The translations under genes were made by a program, and so were the position numbers. Shown here piece by piece: positions 15,709 through 26,000 of a DNA stretch of 64,000 nt. Within the stretch, counting starts at the first letter, position 1. Each line of letters starts with the position of its first letter. The notes below the pieces were generated by a model. That model worked only from the letters and a program-made list of their open reading frames with translations. It had not been told where the DNA came from and made no database searches. The stretch lies in NCBI GenBank assembly GCA_020634975.1, contig JACKAQ010000001.1, positions 3,410,001 to 3,474,000 of the forward strand, in the 5' to 3' direction. The DNA is from JACKAQ01 sp020634975 [NCBI: Calditrichia bacterium] (GTDB lineage: Bacteria > Calditrichota > Calditrichia > RBG-13-44-9).

Positions 15709-18700
15709 TCATTTCGCCGCTTTCAGATCTGTCAGCGCTTGAATGCGTTCTTCTGCCGCAACTACCCAGCGTTCTTCCGATGTGCTGTTCACCAGCAATT
15801 GATACGCCGATACCGCTTTCGAGTCTTTCCCGATATTTTCATAAATTGCGGCGAGCTGGGCGAGCGAACTGAGCCGGTAATAGTCTGCGGATTCGCCAAC
15901 GCCGATCGATTGACTGAAAATGGATTCGGCTTCATCTACCTGATTTTGTTGAAGATACAACATCCCCAAATGATAAATGGCTTCGCTGGCAATTGCTCCG
16001 TCGGGTGTCCGGATCAATGTGGTGTAAAGCTCAATTGCATCGGGATGCTGGTTTAATTGCATATGCTCATTCGCCATTTGCAACCGGATTTTCGGTGCAT
16101 CCTCTGCCGAAGGATATGCCGTCAAATACTGCCGGAAATATTCCAGCGCCTGCGCATGATCGTTCAGCCGTCCGGCGGTCCAACCGGCATTTTGCAACGC
16201 GTGCGCCGCAAATCCGGATTCCGGGAAACCCGCAATCACCGCATCAAAACAATCGATGGCAGACAGGTAGCTTTCCATATTAAAATAGCAAACACCCAAC
16301 AGAAAATTTGCTTCCGGCAACTGGTTGCTCGCCGGAAAATATTGGATAAACTGGCTGAACTCCCGTGCGGCATCCGGATATTTTTCCTGTGCCATAAACG
16401 CTTTCGCCAGCGAAAACTGGGCATCCGGCGCGTAAGACGAACTCGGAAACGCAGTCAAAATTTCCTTGAATTCCGTTGCTGCGGCTTCGTACGAACCTTC
16501 GGCGAGATAATTGGTTGCCATCCGGTAACGCGCATCGACCGCCAGCTCCGCATTGGCGGATTGCTCCGCAACTTTTCGGAATGTTTCCGCCGCCTGATCG
16601 GTTTGCCCAAGCTGGTAATAGCTGTACTGGATGCCTTCCAACGCCACAGTGTTTTTTTCGTGATCGGGAAATTTATCTAAAAATTGCTGATAGCGTTTGA
16701 TCGCTAAATCATAATTTTCTGCGTTATACGCCGACTGGGCGAGTCGCAAATGGCTTTCCACTGCAACCGGGCTTCCGGGATATTTCCGGATAATTTTGGT
16801 CAGCACAGAATCCGCATCTTCAAAATAATTAGCCCGAAAATAGAGATCCGCCGCCTGAAACAGCGCATCCGGTGCTAATGGCGATTGCGGGAAATCGATG
16901 GCCATCCGTTCCCACGTATCGATGGCTTCGGCATATTGCTGCAATCGGTAATAGCATTCAGCAACGTGAAATGCGGATCGCGAAATCAGCGCGGCATTTT
17001 CCGGCAGACGCTGGTCATCCGGCTGCACCGGATATTCCTGCAACGCCGCCGCATATTTTTCCTGATGAAACAGCGCCGTGGCATAACCGTATCGCGCCGC
17101 GGATTTGTTCGGGTTGCTCAGCGTGTTTTTCAATTCGCGAAACTCGTCGATTGCGGCATCGACACCCTGTTCGTAAAACGCAATCCACGTCAATCCCAAT
17201 TGCGCTTTTTCGGACAAATCGTCCGGTTGCTCGCTGAGCACGCGGTTGTAATTTTCTTTGGCGAGATCGTAATGTTTCAGAAAATAGGCGGATTCTGCCA
17301 TCAGCAAATAATTTGCCCGTTCCCAAAAGCTCAATTCCGCATCACCCGCGTCGCTTTTCAGATAGCTGTTTCGGTTGATAACCTGTTGATATTGTTGTCT
17401 TTGAAAATCCTCATTCTGCAGGGCAAAAAATGCGGCTTCGGGAATGCTACCCGTGCCGCGCGACTGGATAATTCTGTCAAAATATTTGTTGGCATTCGAT
17501 GCCTCTTCGTTCATCGCCAGCATAAAATTGACTGCCGGAACGATTTCGTTTTTCGGATACATCGATAAAAATTGCCGCATGCTGATGACCGCACTAAGGC
17601 TGTCGCCTTTTTCCAACTCGGTCATTGCTGCTTTTATTTTGGCGAGCGGCGCGATGGGCGAATTGGCGTTCAGCGATGCAATGGTGTGAAATCGCCGAAT
17701 CGCATCCTGATATTTTGCGGGATCGATTTTGCCCATCATCCGGAAACACTCCGCCTGCATGTATTGAAAACAGGCGCTGTTGGCAGATTCTGATTCGCGG
17801 CTAAATTCAGATAATGCATCGTCTGTCTGATTCAAATTGAGATACACCCAACCCAGCCGGAAAGTAACCGCATCACGAAAACGGCTGTCCGGAAAATATT
17901 GCCGGAAGCGTTTCAGTTCGGATTGTGCCGCCAGCCAGTCCTGCCCGCGCATGAACACATCCGCAGCCTGCAGCATGGCTTTTGCCGCAGCCGGCGAACC
18001 GGGAAACTGGTCGTTGATTTTTTTGTAGATGCTGACCGCCAAAATGCGGTTTTCCACCATTTCGTACGCATTGGCGAGGAGGGAAAGGCTGAGCGGGTCG
18101 CGTTCGTTTTTCAGTAAATCAATGGCGTGTTGCGGCTCGTTTTCCGCGATGGACAGCCGCGCCTGCAGCGAGCTCAGCCGTGAATCGCTCGCGGCAGCCG
18201 GATTTTCGCTGACAATTTCATCGATCAGCGAACGGCACTGCGTCCAATTTTCCCGGTTGGCAGATTGCCACGCCAGCGCCAGCGATGCTTCCAGTTTGAT
18301 GAACGGGATTGCGCTCCGGTCGTGCAGCGATTGGAACACCTGCACCGCGAGATTCTCTTTCCCGCTTTTCAGAAAAATGATGCCGCGCCGCAGTTCCGTT
18401 TCCTCACGGATCGAATCGGGCAGTTTTCCGTCGCGGTTGCCAATCTGTTCCAGCGCTTTCAACGCGCCGTCGTATTTTTGGGCGTTGAGCAACGCTTCGG
18501 ATTGCAAAAAGGATATCCGTGAAAACAGCACGGCATCCCGGGTTTCCTTTTTGGCTTGTTCGCAAAGCGTAACAATGGTATTGATATCGCCGCCCTCCGA
18601 AAAGCTGTTGGCAGCCGTCTGGAAATGTTGCCAGGCAATATATTCATCGCCGAACGCCAACCCGGTCAACAGGGCAACCCAAACGGCGATTGCGATATGA

Positions 18701-18732
18701 AATTTCCGGTGTTTTGTTCTATTGTTGTTCAT
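15709..18732 (-). CDS. large exported tetratricopeptide-repeat protein
   Basis: A 1007-residue protein with a basic start and signal sequence (HRKFHIAIAVWVALLTGLAFG) followed by TPR units along nearly the whole length, about 25 by eye. Typical units are AIDCFDAVIAGFPESGFAAHALQNA and similar ones with a Phe-Pro-x-Ser turn, the pattern of BamD/YbgF (CpoB)-type periplasmic TPR proteins. Start ATG 18732 has GGAG nine bases upstream and overlaps the end of the PorV-like gene by 14 bp, so the two are tightly coupled. Such a long TPR solenoid would bridge the periplasm and act as a scaffold between the ExbB/ExbD/TonB motor and outer-membrane parts. That role is inferred from gene order; no enzymatic motif is seen. 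Confidence 0.88.
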   Translation of the reverse strand: MNNNRTKHRKFHIAIAVWVALLTGLAFGDEYIAWQHFQTAANSFSEGGDINTIVTLCEQAKKETRDAVLFSRISFLQSEALLNAQKYDGALKALEQIGNRDGKLPDSIREETELRRGIIFLKSGKENLAVQVFQSLHDRSAIPFIKLEASLALAWQSANRENWTQCRSLIDEIVSENPAAASDSRLSSLQARLSIAENEPQHAIDLLKNERDPLSLSLLANAYEMVENRILAVSIYKKINDQFPGSPAAAKAMLQAADVFMRGQDWLAAQSELKRFRQYFPDSRFRDAVTFRLGWVYLNLNQTDDALSEFSRESESANSACFQYMQAECFRMMGKIDPAKYQDAIRRFHTIASLNANSPIAPLAKIKAAMTELEKGDSLSAVISMRQFLSMYPKNEIVPAVNFMLAMNEEASNANKYFDRIIQSRGTGSIPEAAFFALQNEDFQRQQYQQVINRNSYLKSDAGDAELSFWERANYLLMAESAYFLKHYDLAKENYNRVLSEQPDDLSEKAQLGLTWIAFYEQGVDAAIDEFRELKNTLSNPNKSAARYGYATALFHQEKYAAALQEYPVQPDDQRLPENAALISRSAFHVAECYYRLQQYAEAIDTWERMAIDFPQSPLAPDALFQAADLYFRANYFEDADSVLTKIIRKYPGSPVAVESHLRLAQSAYNAENYDLAIKRYQQFLDKFPDHEKNTVALEGIQYSYYQLGQTDQAAETFRKVAEQSANAELAVDARYRMATNYLAEGSYEAAATEFKEILTAFPSSSYAPDAQFSLAKAFMAQEKYPDAAREFSQFIQYFPASNQLPEANFLLGVCYFNMESYLSAIDCFDAVIAGFPESGFAAHALQNAGWTAGRLNDHAQALEYFRQYLTAYPSAEDAPKIRLQMANEHMQLNQHPDAIELYTTLIRTPDGAIASEAIYHLGMLYLQQNQVDEAESIFSQSIGVGESADYYRLSSLAQLAAIYENIGKDSKAVSAYQLLVNSTSEERWVVAAEERIQALTDLKAAK

Positions 18733-20002
18733 TTTTGTTTTCTCCGGGGTTGTTGATTCGTTCGTCAAATCCCAGTGATCCGGAAGGACCGGCCGTGTTG
18801 ATGGAAACCAGCGTGCCATCGGAATGGTGCGTTTCCCCCGCAACAGTGCTCACCGCAAACCGGTAGAAAAACTTGCCGTCGTGAACGAGTTGTCCGGCAT
18901 CGTTGCGACCGTCCCAAACGATTTCTTCGGGCAATTCCGTTGCCTGCGCGAAGTTGCGCACGATGTTGCCTTCGGCATCCACGATCTCAAAATTCCAGCG
19001 ATTGATGTCGCTGCGGCAATTCACTTTCAACTTGATTTTTGAAACATTCTGCTCGCCTGCCGGGGAGAAAACGTTCGGATAGGCGGTTGCGGCAACGCCA
19101 AATCCGCCAAATGAATAATTGAGCGCGAACACCTGATTGGTGCCGAGTTCCGATGTGTTTTTGTTGCTGTAATCCATCCCGAACTGGTTGAGCGATAATC
19201 CCAATCCCATGGTGATCTGGCTGTTGTTGACACCGCCGCGCAACGCAATCATCGGCATTACCTGATATTCCACACCGATGTTGAGCGCGGTTTTATCCCA
19301 TCCCAGAATTTTGGAGATTTCCGTGCTCACCGACATTTTGTCTTCGAACAGTTTGGCGACCGCGCCAACGCGAAGCTGGCGGGCAAAACTTTGCGATTCT
19401 TCCGCCAGCGTCATCGACGGAGCGAGTGCGTTCACCAGCATCAAACCGGTGGTCAGCCACGGCGACAGTTGCTTCCGCAAACCGATGTCAAACCCGTGAC
19501 CCATTCCCGAGTAATCGAGCATTTTTTGGGTAACCAGTTTGTAATTGATCCCGATGGCGATATCCTGAAATGCTACCGTTGACCACGACGCGAGGAACGC
19601 CATATCGCTGAGATTGAAGTTGCCGATTTCCTCGTTCAGCTCGTTGCGCTGATCAAATTCCCCGGAGTTGAGGGCGATCAGACCGAGCCCGAAATTGCCG
19701 TAGCTGCGGGTGGGGGCGGTTGCCGCAACATAATCCAAACTGGTGTTCATAAACAATTTAGAGTGCATAAAATAGATCTGGAACGGGTTCTGGTTGGCTA
19801 AACCTGCCGGATTCCAGAACAACGCCGAGCCGTCCTGTGCCATTGCGGTGTAGGCATTTCCCAATGCCTGCCCGCGTGCGCCTATCCCCATGTGGAGATA
19901 GGCGCCGGGCATTCCGGCTGCACCTTCCTGCGCAAATAACGCAGGGAAACTGAGCATCGCGATCGCTGCGATTAATCCGATGAAACGTCTATTTTTTTTC
20001 AT
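18719..20002 (-). CDS. PorV/PorQ-family outer-membrane beta-barrel with FlgD-like C-terminal module
   Basis: A 427-residue exported protein. After the signal peptide (ending SFPALFAQ) comes the hallmark of the PorV/UPF0164 family, GARGQALGNAYTAMAQDGSALFWNPAGLA, here cited in parts: GIGARGQALGNAYTAM and SALFWNPAGLA. A series of amphipathic strands to about residue 330 forms the barrel. Residues about 335-415 form a separate beta module with the pattern VWDGRNDAGQLVHDG. PorV proteins are shuttle or docking barrels of type IX secretion and bind C-terminal sorting signals. Start ATG 20002 has GGGAG upstream. It sits between the giant surface protein (53 bp) and the TPR gene (14-bp overlap), so it may hold the giant protein at the cell surface. 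Confidence 0.85.
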   Translation of the reverse strand: MKKNRRFIGLIAAIAMLSFPALFAQEGAAGMPGAYLHMGIGARGQALGNAYTAMAQDGSALFWNPAGLANQNPFQIYFMHSKLFMNTSLDYVAATAPTRSYGNFGLGLIALNSGEFDQRNELNEEIGNFNLSDMAFLASWSTVAFQDIAIGINYKLVTQKMLDYSGMGHGFDIGLRKQLSPWLTTGLMLVNALAPSMTLAEESQSFARQLRVGAVAKLFEDKMSVSTEISKILGWDKTALNIGVEYQVMPMIALRGGVNNSQITMGLGLSLNQFGMDYSNKNTSELGTNQVFALNYSFGGFGVAATAYPNVFSPAGEQNVSKIKLKVNCRSDINRWNFEIVDAEGNIVRNFAQATELPEEIVWDGRNDAGQLVHDGKFFYRFAVSTVAGETHHSDGTLVSINTAGPSGSLGFDERINNPGENKNEQQ

Positions 20003-20055
20003 TTTTTGGCTCCCAAATGGTTGAATAACGGTCATTGCTTCAATTGATTGTGCCA

Positions 20056-23000
20056 TCATCGCAACACCGCGATTTTGCGCATGGCGTTCATGACAACCTT
20101 GCCGTTGGCGGTGGCTTTGGCAACGAGGATGTAGCCGCCGTTACCCACTTTTTGTCCGCGATCGTTCACACCATTCCATATGACAGAGTTGGGATGGCTG
20201 CTGTTTTCGCGACCTTTTCCGCCCGGCTCACCGGCGCTGATTTTTTGTGTCCACACCAGATTCCCGAACAGATCGAAAATCTGCAGTTTCACATCTGCAT
20301 CTACCGGCAGGTAGTAATCAATTCGTGTCATATCGGATTCCAGACCAAATGGATTCGGGTAGTTGACAGGTTGACCGTCGGGCATGTCCGAAGTGGTCAG
20401 GTTGACGACGATTTCGAAATCCGTCGCAACGGTGTCCACGAGTGCCCGGACGATGTTGGTTTCGGTCACACGACCTGCTGTAAACGTGACGCTGGCGACG
20501 CCTTCGCCGTTGGAAACGGCGTTGCCCTGTTTGAGCTGCCCGCTGCCCTGAACCAGTTCAAAGCTGACATCATGGTTGATTACCGGGTTTCCGGCCTGAT
20601 CGAATAATTTTGCCAGCAACACCAGTTCTTCCAGACCGCGCAGCTCGGTTTTCGGTGCGTTGACCGAAATCGATGCGACGTTTCCGGCAAAAATTTCCAG
20701 CGGATCGGAATAGCCCGGATCGGTGCCGATGCCGTCCGCAACTTTAATCCGGATAACGCCCACAAAATCGCCGCTTTGCTGCACGGTGCGCTGTCCGCCC
20801 TGCAGGTTGAATGACGCATTTTCGAATGTGCCGACAACCTCGTCAATATCTTGCGCGTCAACCGCGCTCAGGTTTACCACATGGTTTGCGCTCGGCACGA
20901 TTTCGCCGATGCCGTTTTTGAAAAATACGGTCATCGCGAACGATTCGCCGGCCGCAAAGCGAGTTGTATCTAATGAAATTTCATAATGTAATCCGCCGAC
21001 GAGCACTTCCAGCAGCGCATCGAGCGAGGTGCGGATACTCGAACGGCTGTCGTTGATTGCCCGGATAATCTGGTTGCCGCCCTGGTTCAGCGTCACCGAA
21101 AATCCGGCTTTGCCGTTCACCAAAACGGAGTCATTTTTGATAATTGTGGCGCTATTGTCGGTGGTGAATAAGTGCACGTTATCCGCAGGTGCGTTGGTGA
21201 TGGCGTTCCAATAATCATCCACCGCCCAAACTTCAACCGAAAACGGCAGTCCGGAGGTTTGACGCTGTGCGCTGTTGGCGCGTCCCGGGGTTTTCAGCGG
21301 ATCGTTTTCGGTATCGCCGGGCAGCAGCGATTCGCCGGGGAGCAACACCAGCAGTTGCGAAAAAGCGTTCGGCTCGACAATCAGGCTGTCGGCAATTGCC
21401 GCCGGAAATCCGGTTGTGAAAGTGAATTGCGCCTGAATGTTGTGCGTTCCTGCTGCGCGAACGGTCACCGGAATTTCGGATCGCCCGTTCGCCAATTGAA
21501 TGTCGGCGGGAATTTGGGCAAATGTATCGCTGACGCTGATGCTCAGCGAATCAGCATTTTCGGCAATGATATTCCAGAATGCATCCACCGCGCGAACCGT
21601 AATGTTGAATGCGTTTCCGGCGGTTTGGGTGAGTGCGTTGCCTTTTTTGCCGGGGTTGACGCCGGGTGTCACCGTTTCGCCGGGGAGCAACACTTGCAAT
21701 CCCGCGAGTTCAGCAGGAACGACCGTAAACGTGTTGCTGTAGCCGGTGTGGGTGTTCGGCGCGGGCACGTAATCCGCGGCGTACAGCACAACCGCGGAAT
21801 CGGCGCGGGTGACGGCCAGTTCGCCCTGCCAGTTGCCGTTTGCCAGCGTGACGCCGGTTTGGGTAATTGTGCCGTTTCCGGTTGAGGCGGAGAGGATGAT
21901 ATCGCCGTCATAATCGGTAATCGGATTGTCGTAAATATTCATCGCCTGAATGTGCAGGCTGAAGGACTGACCGGCAATTTGCCCGCTGTCGATCACGGAA
22001 AATGCGAAGTGATGCACAGCGCCGGACTGCACGGAAAACTGGCTGGAGGTGTCGGCAAACGCCGGATTCGACGCACCTGCGACCCGCAATTTCTGGTTGC
22101 CCGGTGTCAGCATCGTGAAATCAATGTTGCTGATTCCGGCGGTCAGCATCGTTTCCGATGGCAGCACAGCCTGCGGATCGGTTGCGCTGAAATTGACTGC
22201 GAAGCTGTCCGGCGCGGTCACGTTCCACCATGCGTCGGTTGTGCGTAGCTTGATTTGGAAGGGCACACCGCTGATCTGCGGTTGCGGATTGCCGGATTTT
22301 CCCGGTGCCAAACCGGGTGTTTCCAGTTCGCCCGGCATCAGGAGTTGCAGTTTGCTGAATGCGCCCGGAACCACCGTGAACGGGTTGCTGTTTCCGCGAA
22401 CGATGTCCGCGAAATCGTGCGCGTTCAGATGAACGCTCTGCGCTGCTTTGGTGATCGTCACCGGTCCGCTCCATGTGCCATCGACAAACTGGACATTGCC
22501 AACGATGATCGTTCCCGGTCCCGTCGATGACGTCAGGCTGACCATTTCGTTGTAATTGGTGACGGTTGAGCCGCTGCCGTTTACCGCGTGAATGGTTACG
22601 TTGATGGCATTGCCGGCGCTCTGCGGACTGCTGATCGGTTCGAACAAAAAGCTGGCTACCGAACCGCTCACTACGTGAATCAACGGCGATGTATCGGAAG
22701 AAATTTGCGGATCGTGGCGATAATGCGCGGTCAGCGTCCAGAATCCCGGCGTGTTCAATCGCGTATTCGCGAAAGTGATGGTGCCGGATTGCAGTTGCGC
22801 ATCCAGCGGTAAATTCGCGGATGGATCGGTAGCGGAAAGCCCCACGGTTCCTGTGTCGGTCGTGACCGCGTTCCACCATTCGTCCACGGCGTTGATCGTT
22901 ACCGGGATCGCGTCGCCGGCAACCAGTGGGTCAACATCGCCGGTTTTTCCGGGAGCGATCCCCGGTGTTGCTGTCTCGCCGGGCAGCAAAATTTGCATCC

Positions 23001-26000
23001 GGGTAAATTCGCCCGGGGTGATGTTGAATAAATTGCTCTGCCCGCTGTGCGGATTTGCCGCAAAGTCGAGGCAGGTTAATTGCACGTTGGCTGTTGCTTT
23101 TGTGATGGTGATGTTGCCGCTCCAAACGCCGTCCACAAAATCGACTTCGGATGGCGAAATGGTGGCTGCGCCGCTGCTCGATTCCAGACGGGCGTGCCCG
23201 TTGTAACCGGACACCGGATTTCCGGCAACGTCCGTTGCAGTTATCGTTACGCCAAATGCGTTTCCGGCGGTCTGGTTGGCGATGGTCGCAAATTCAAAAT
23301 GATCCAGATTGCCGGGGAAAATATTGATGGCGCTGCTGACCGATCCCAAAATCGACGGACTGGAAATATCCGCCGCAGAAACGGTGTGAATGCCCGCCGT
23401 GCCCATGATGAAAGACTGGCTTGCCGCACCGTTGATCAACTTGCCCGTTTCCGAGAAAATGGCGCTCGTATCGGTGGAGCTCAGCCTGATGCTGTCGCCG
23501 GCAGCGGTGATCAGGTTCCAGTGGTTGTCCACCGCGCGAACGGAAACGTTGAATTCTTCGCCGGTTTGCTGATCCAGCGGCGTGCCGGTTTTTCCCGGCG
23601 CAACGCCCGGATTGGCCTGTTCGCCGGGCAGCAACACCTGCAATTTGCTGAACGATCCCGGCACGACCGTGAATGCGTTACTCGTGCCGGTGTGGTTCGG
23701 TGTGCCGTTGTCATTCGCGGTCAGCGTAACAGAACCGGCGGCTTTGGTGAGTGTAATTTCGCCGGAAAAAACGCCGTTTTGGAACGGCCCGACGGTCACC
23801 GGTGTGATCGTTCCCGTGCCGGTCGATGCGCTCAATTCAACTGTTCCGTTGAATCCGAACACCGTTTGGTTGTCAGCGGTTTGCGCTTCGATGGCCACTG
23901 AAAACGGTGTTCCGGCAGTGACCGGACTGCTGATAGTACTAAATTCAAAATGATCCAGATTTTGCGGTAACACCGAAATTTGCGGCGTTTGCCCGTTTTG
24001 GATCGTCGGGTTGTTCAAATGAAATGCGGATACCGTATGCGCACCGTCGCTGTTCAGCGTGATGCTCACATTTTTCGCGCCGTTGATCAGTCGCGCCGGT
24101 TCCGGCAGCGATGCGAACGCATCCGTGGAAGATACGCCGAAAGAATCGCTGGCGGTGGTCACTACGTTCCAGTATTCATCCACACCGTTCACAACGATGG
24201 GGAAGGGGTGACCGGCATTTTGCGATTGCGGCGTGCCGGTGTGTCCCGGTTCAACGCCTGGCGTTGCGGTCATGCCCGGAACGAGCACCTGGAATTTGGT
24301 GAGCGCACCGGGTTGGACTTCGAACTGGTTGCTGGTGCCGGTGTGCGGCGGTGTTGCGCCGTCTTTTGCGGTCAGGTAAACGCCGCCGGAGGCAACTTTC
24401 AGCGTCACGTTGCCCGTCCACGTGCCGTTGTTGAAATTGGCGGTGATGGGAATCATCGTGTTATCGCCGGTGCTGGCTGCGAGGAAAACCACCCCGGAAT
24501 AATCCGTCACGGGATTGCCCTGCGGATCAGCAGCGGTGATGGTAATCGAAAATGGTGTTCCGGCGAATTTCGGTCCGACAATCGTGGTAAATTCAAAGTG
24601 GTCCATATTGCCCGGATTCACCCGGATCTGGCTGCCGGTGCCCTGCGCAACCACCGGATTGGTCACATCCGATGCGGAAACCGTTTGCAATCCGTTGGTG
24701 TTCAGCGTTACCAAAAATTGTTTGGTGCCGCCGCTCAGCGCTGCGTCGTTCGGGAGCGAAGCTGCAGCGTCGGAGCTGCTCAAATGTACCAAATCCGCGT
24801 TGCTGTTGATGACATTCCACCACTGGTCAACCGCATTTACGCGAATGTAAAAACTGCTGCCGGCCAAAACTTCGGCTGCCGTGCCGGTTTTTCCCGGCGC
24901 GATGCCCGGCGTTGCGGTTTCGCCCGGAACCAGCACCTGCAGTTTTGCCGCTGTTCCGGCGACCACGTTAAATTGGTTGCTGTTTCCGGTGTGCGGCGGA
25001 TTGGCTGCGTCCGTAACCGCCAGATTTACGAGGGTTGCGGCTTTGGTGAGCATCACCGAACCCGACCATGTGCCGTTAATCATGGTAATTTCGGACGGAA
25101 AAACGGTCTGCTCGCCGGTGGTTGAACTGATCGTCAGCACACCCTGAAAATTGGTTGCCGGAACGCCGAGATCGTTCACCGCGGTAATCGTAACGTTGAA
25201 CGGTTGACCGGCAACCTGCGTTGCGCTGATGTTGCTGAACACAAAATGATCGATGCCTTCCACCACCCGCACTTCCGACGAAGTGTCCGGCAAAACGGAT
25301 GCGTTGGACACGTCCCGTGCGGAAACAGTTTGCATTCCGGCGCTGTTCAGCGTCACGTTCATGCTCACGCTGCCGTTGTTCATCGTAGCGTTGAAGGGCA
25401 GATTTGCCGCAGCATCGCTGGATGTCAGTGCAACAACATCGGTATTGGGAATTTTATTCCAGAAATTATCCGTGCCGTAAACGTTCACCCAGAAATCGTT
25501 TCCGGCGGGTTGATCGTTTGGCAAACCGGTTTTCCCGATCCTGCTGCCCGGCGCGAAAGATTCACCCGGCAAAATCGTCAGCAGTTGGCTGAACGAACCC
25601 GGCAATGCGCAAAAACGGTTGCTTTCGCCGTCATGCGGCGTGAACGCCGGCGCCGGCGGCACCGAATTTACGGTAACGGTTGTCCGGAAATACGTTTCAT
25701 CCGCATTTCCCCAGATCCAATGCGCCGGGCTACCTGCAGGAAACCCGGCAACATTGGTTCCCCAGGGCGGGATGCCATATGCCCCTAAATCGGTCGACTG
25801 GCTCCAGTTTTGATCATTAAAATCAAAACTTTGCCAGCCGTTTTCAAACGTTGATGTTTGCAACCAGGTGTTGCCGGAAACTTTCACAATCTGGCCGTTC
25901 ACACGAATTTCAGCGAGCAACCCTTTGCTGGAACTCTGGTTTGTGCCGTGAATGGCCACAACATTTTTGCCGTCACGATATGGCAAAATATAGGTTTGCG

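Noticed and set aside
14857-18756. Plus-strand frames of up to 227 codons opposite the ExbB and TPR genes
   Set aside because: Composition rich in Arg, His and Cys typical of antisense frames, and no family likeness; the minus-strand genes are certain.
21290-25600. CRISPR array or tandem mobile repeat
   Set aside because: Period of about 645 bp, in frame throughout, and diverged copies: a coding repeat.
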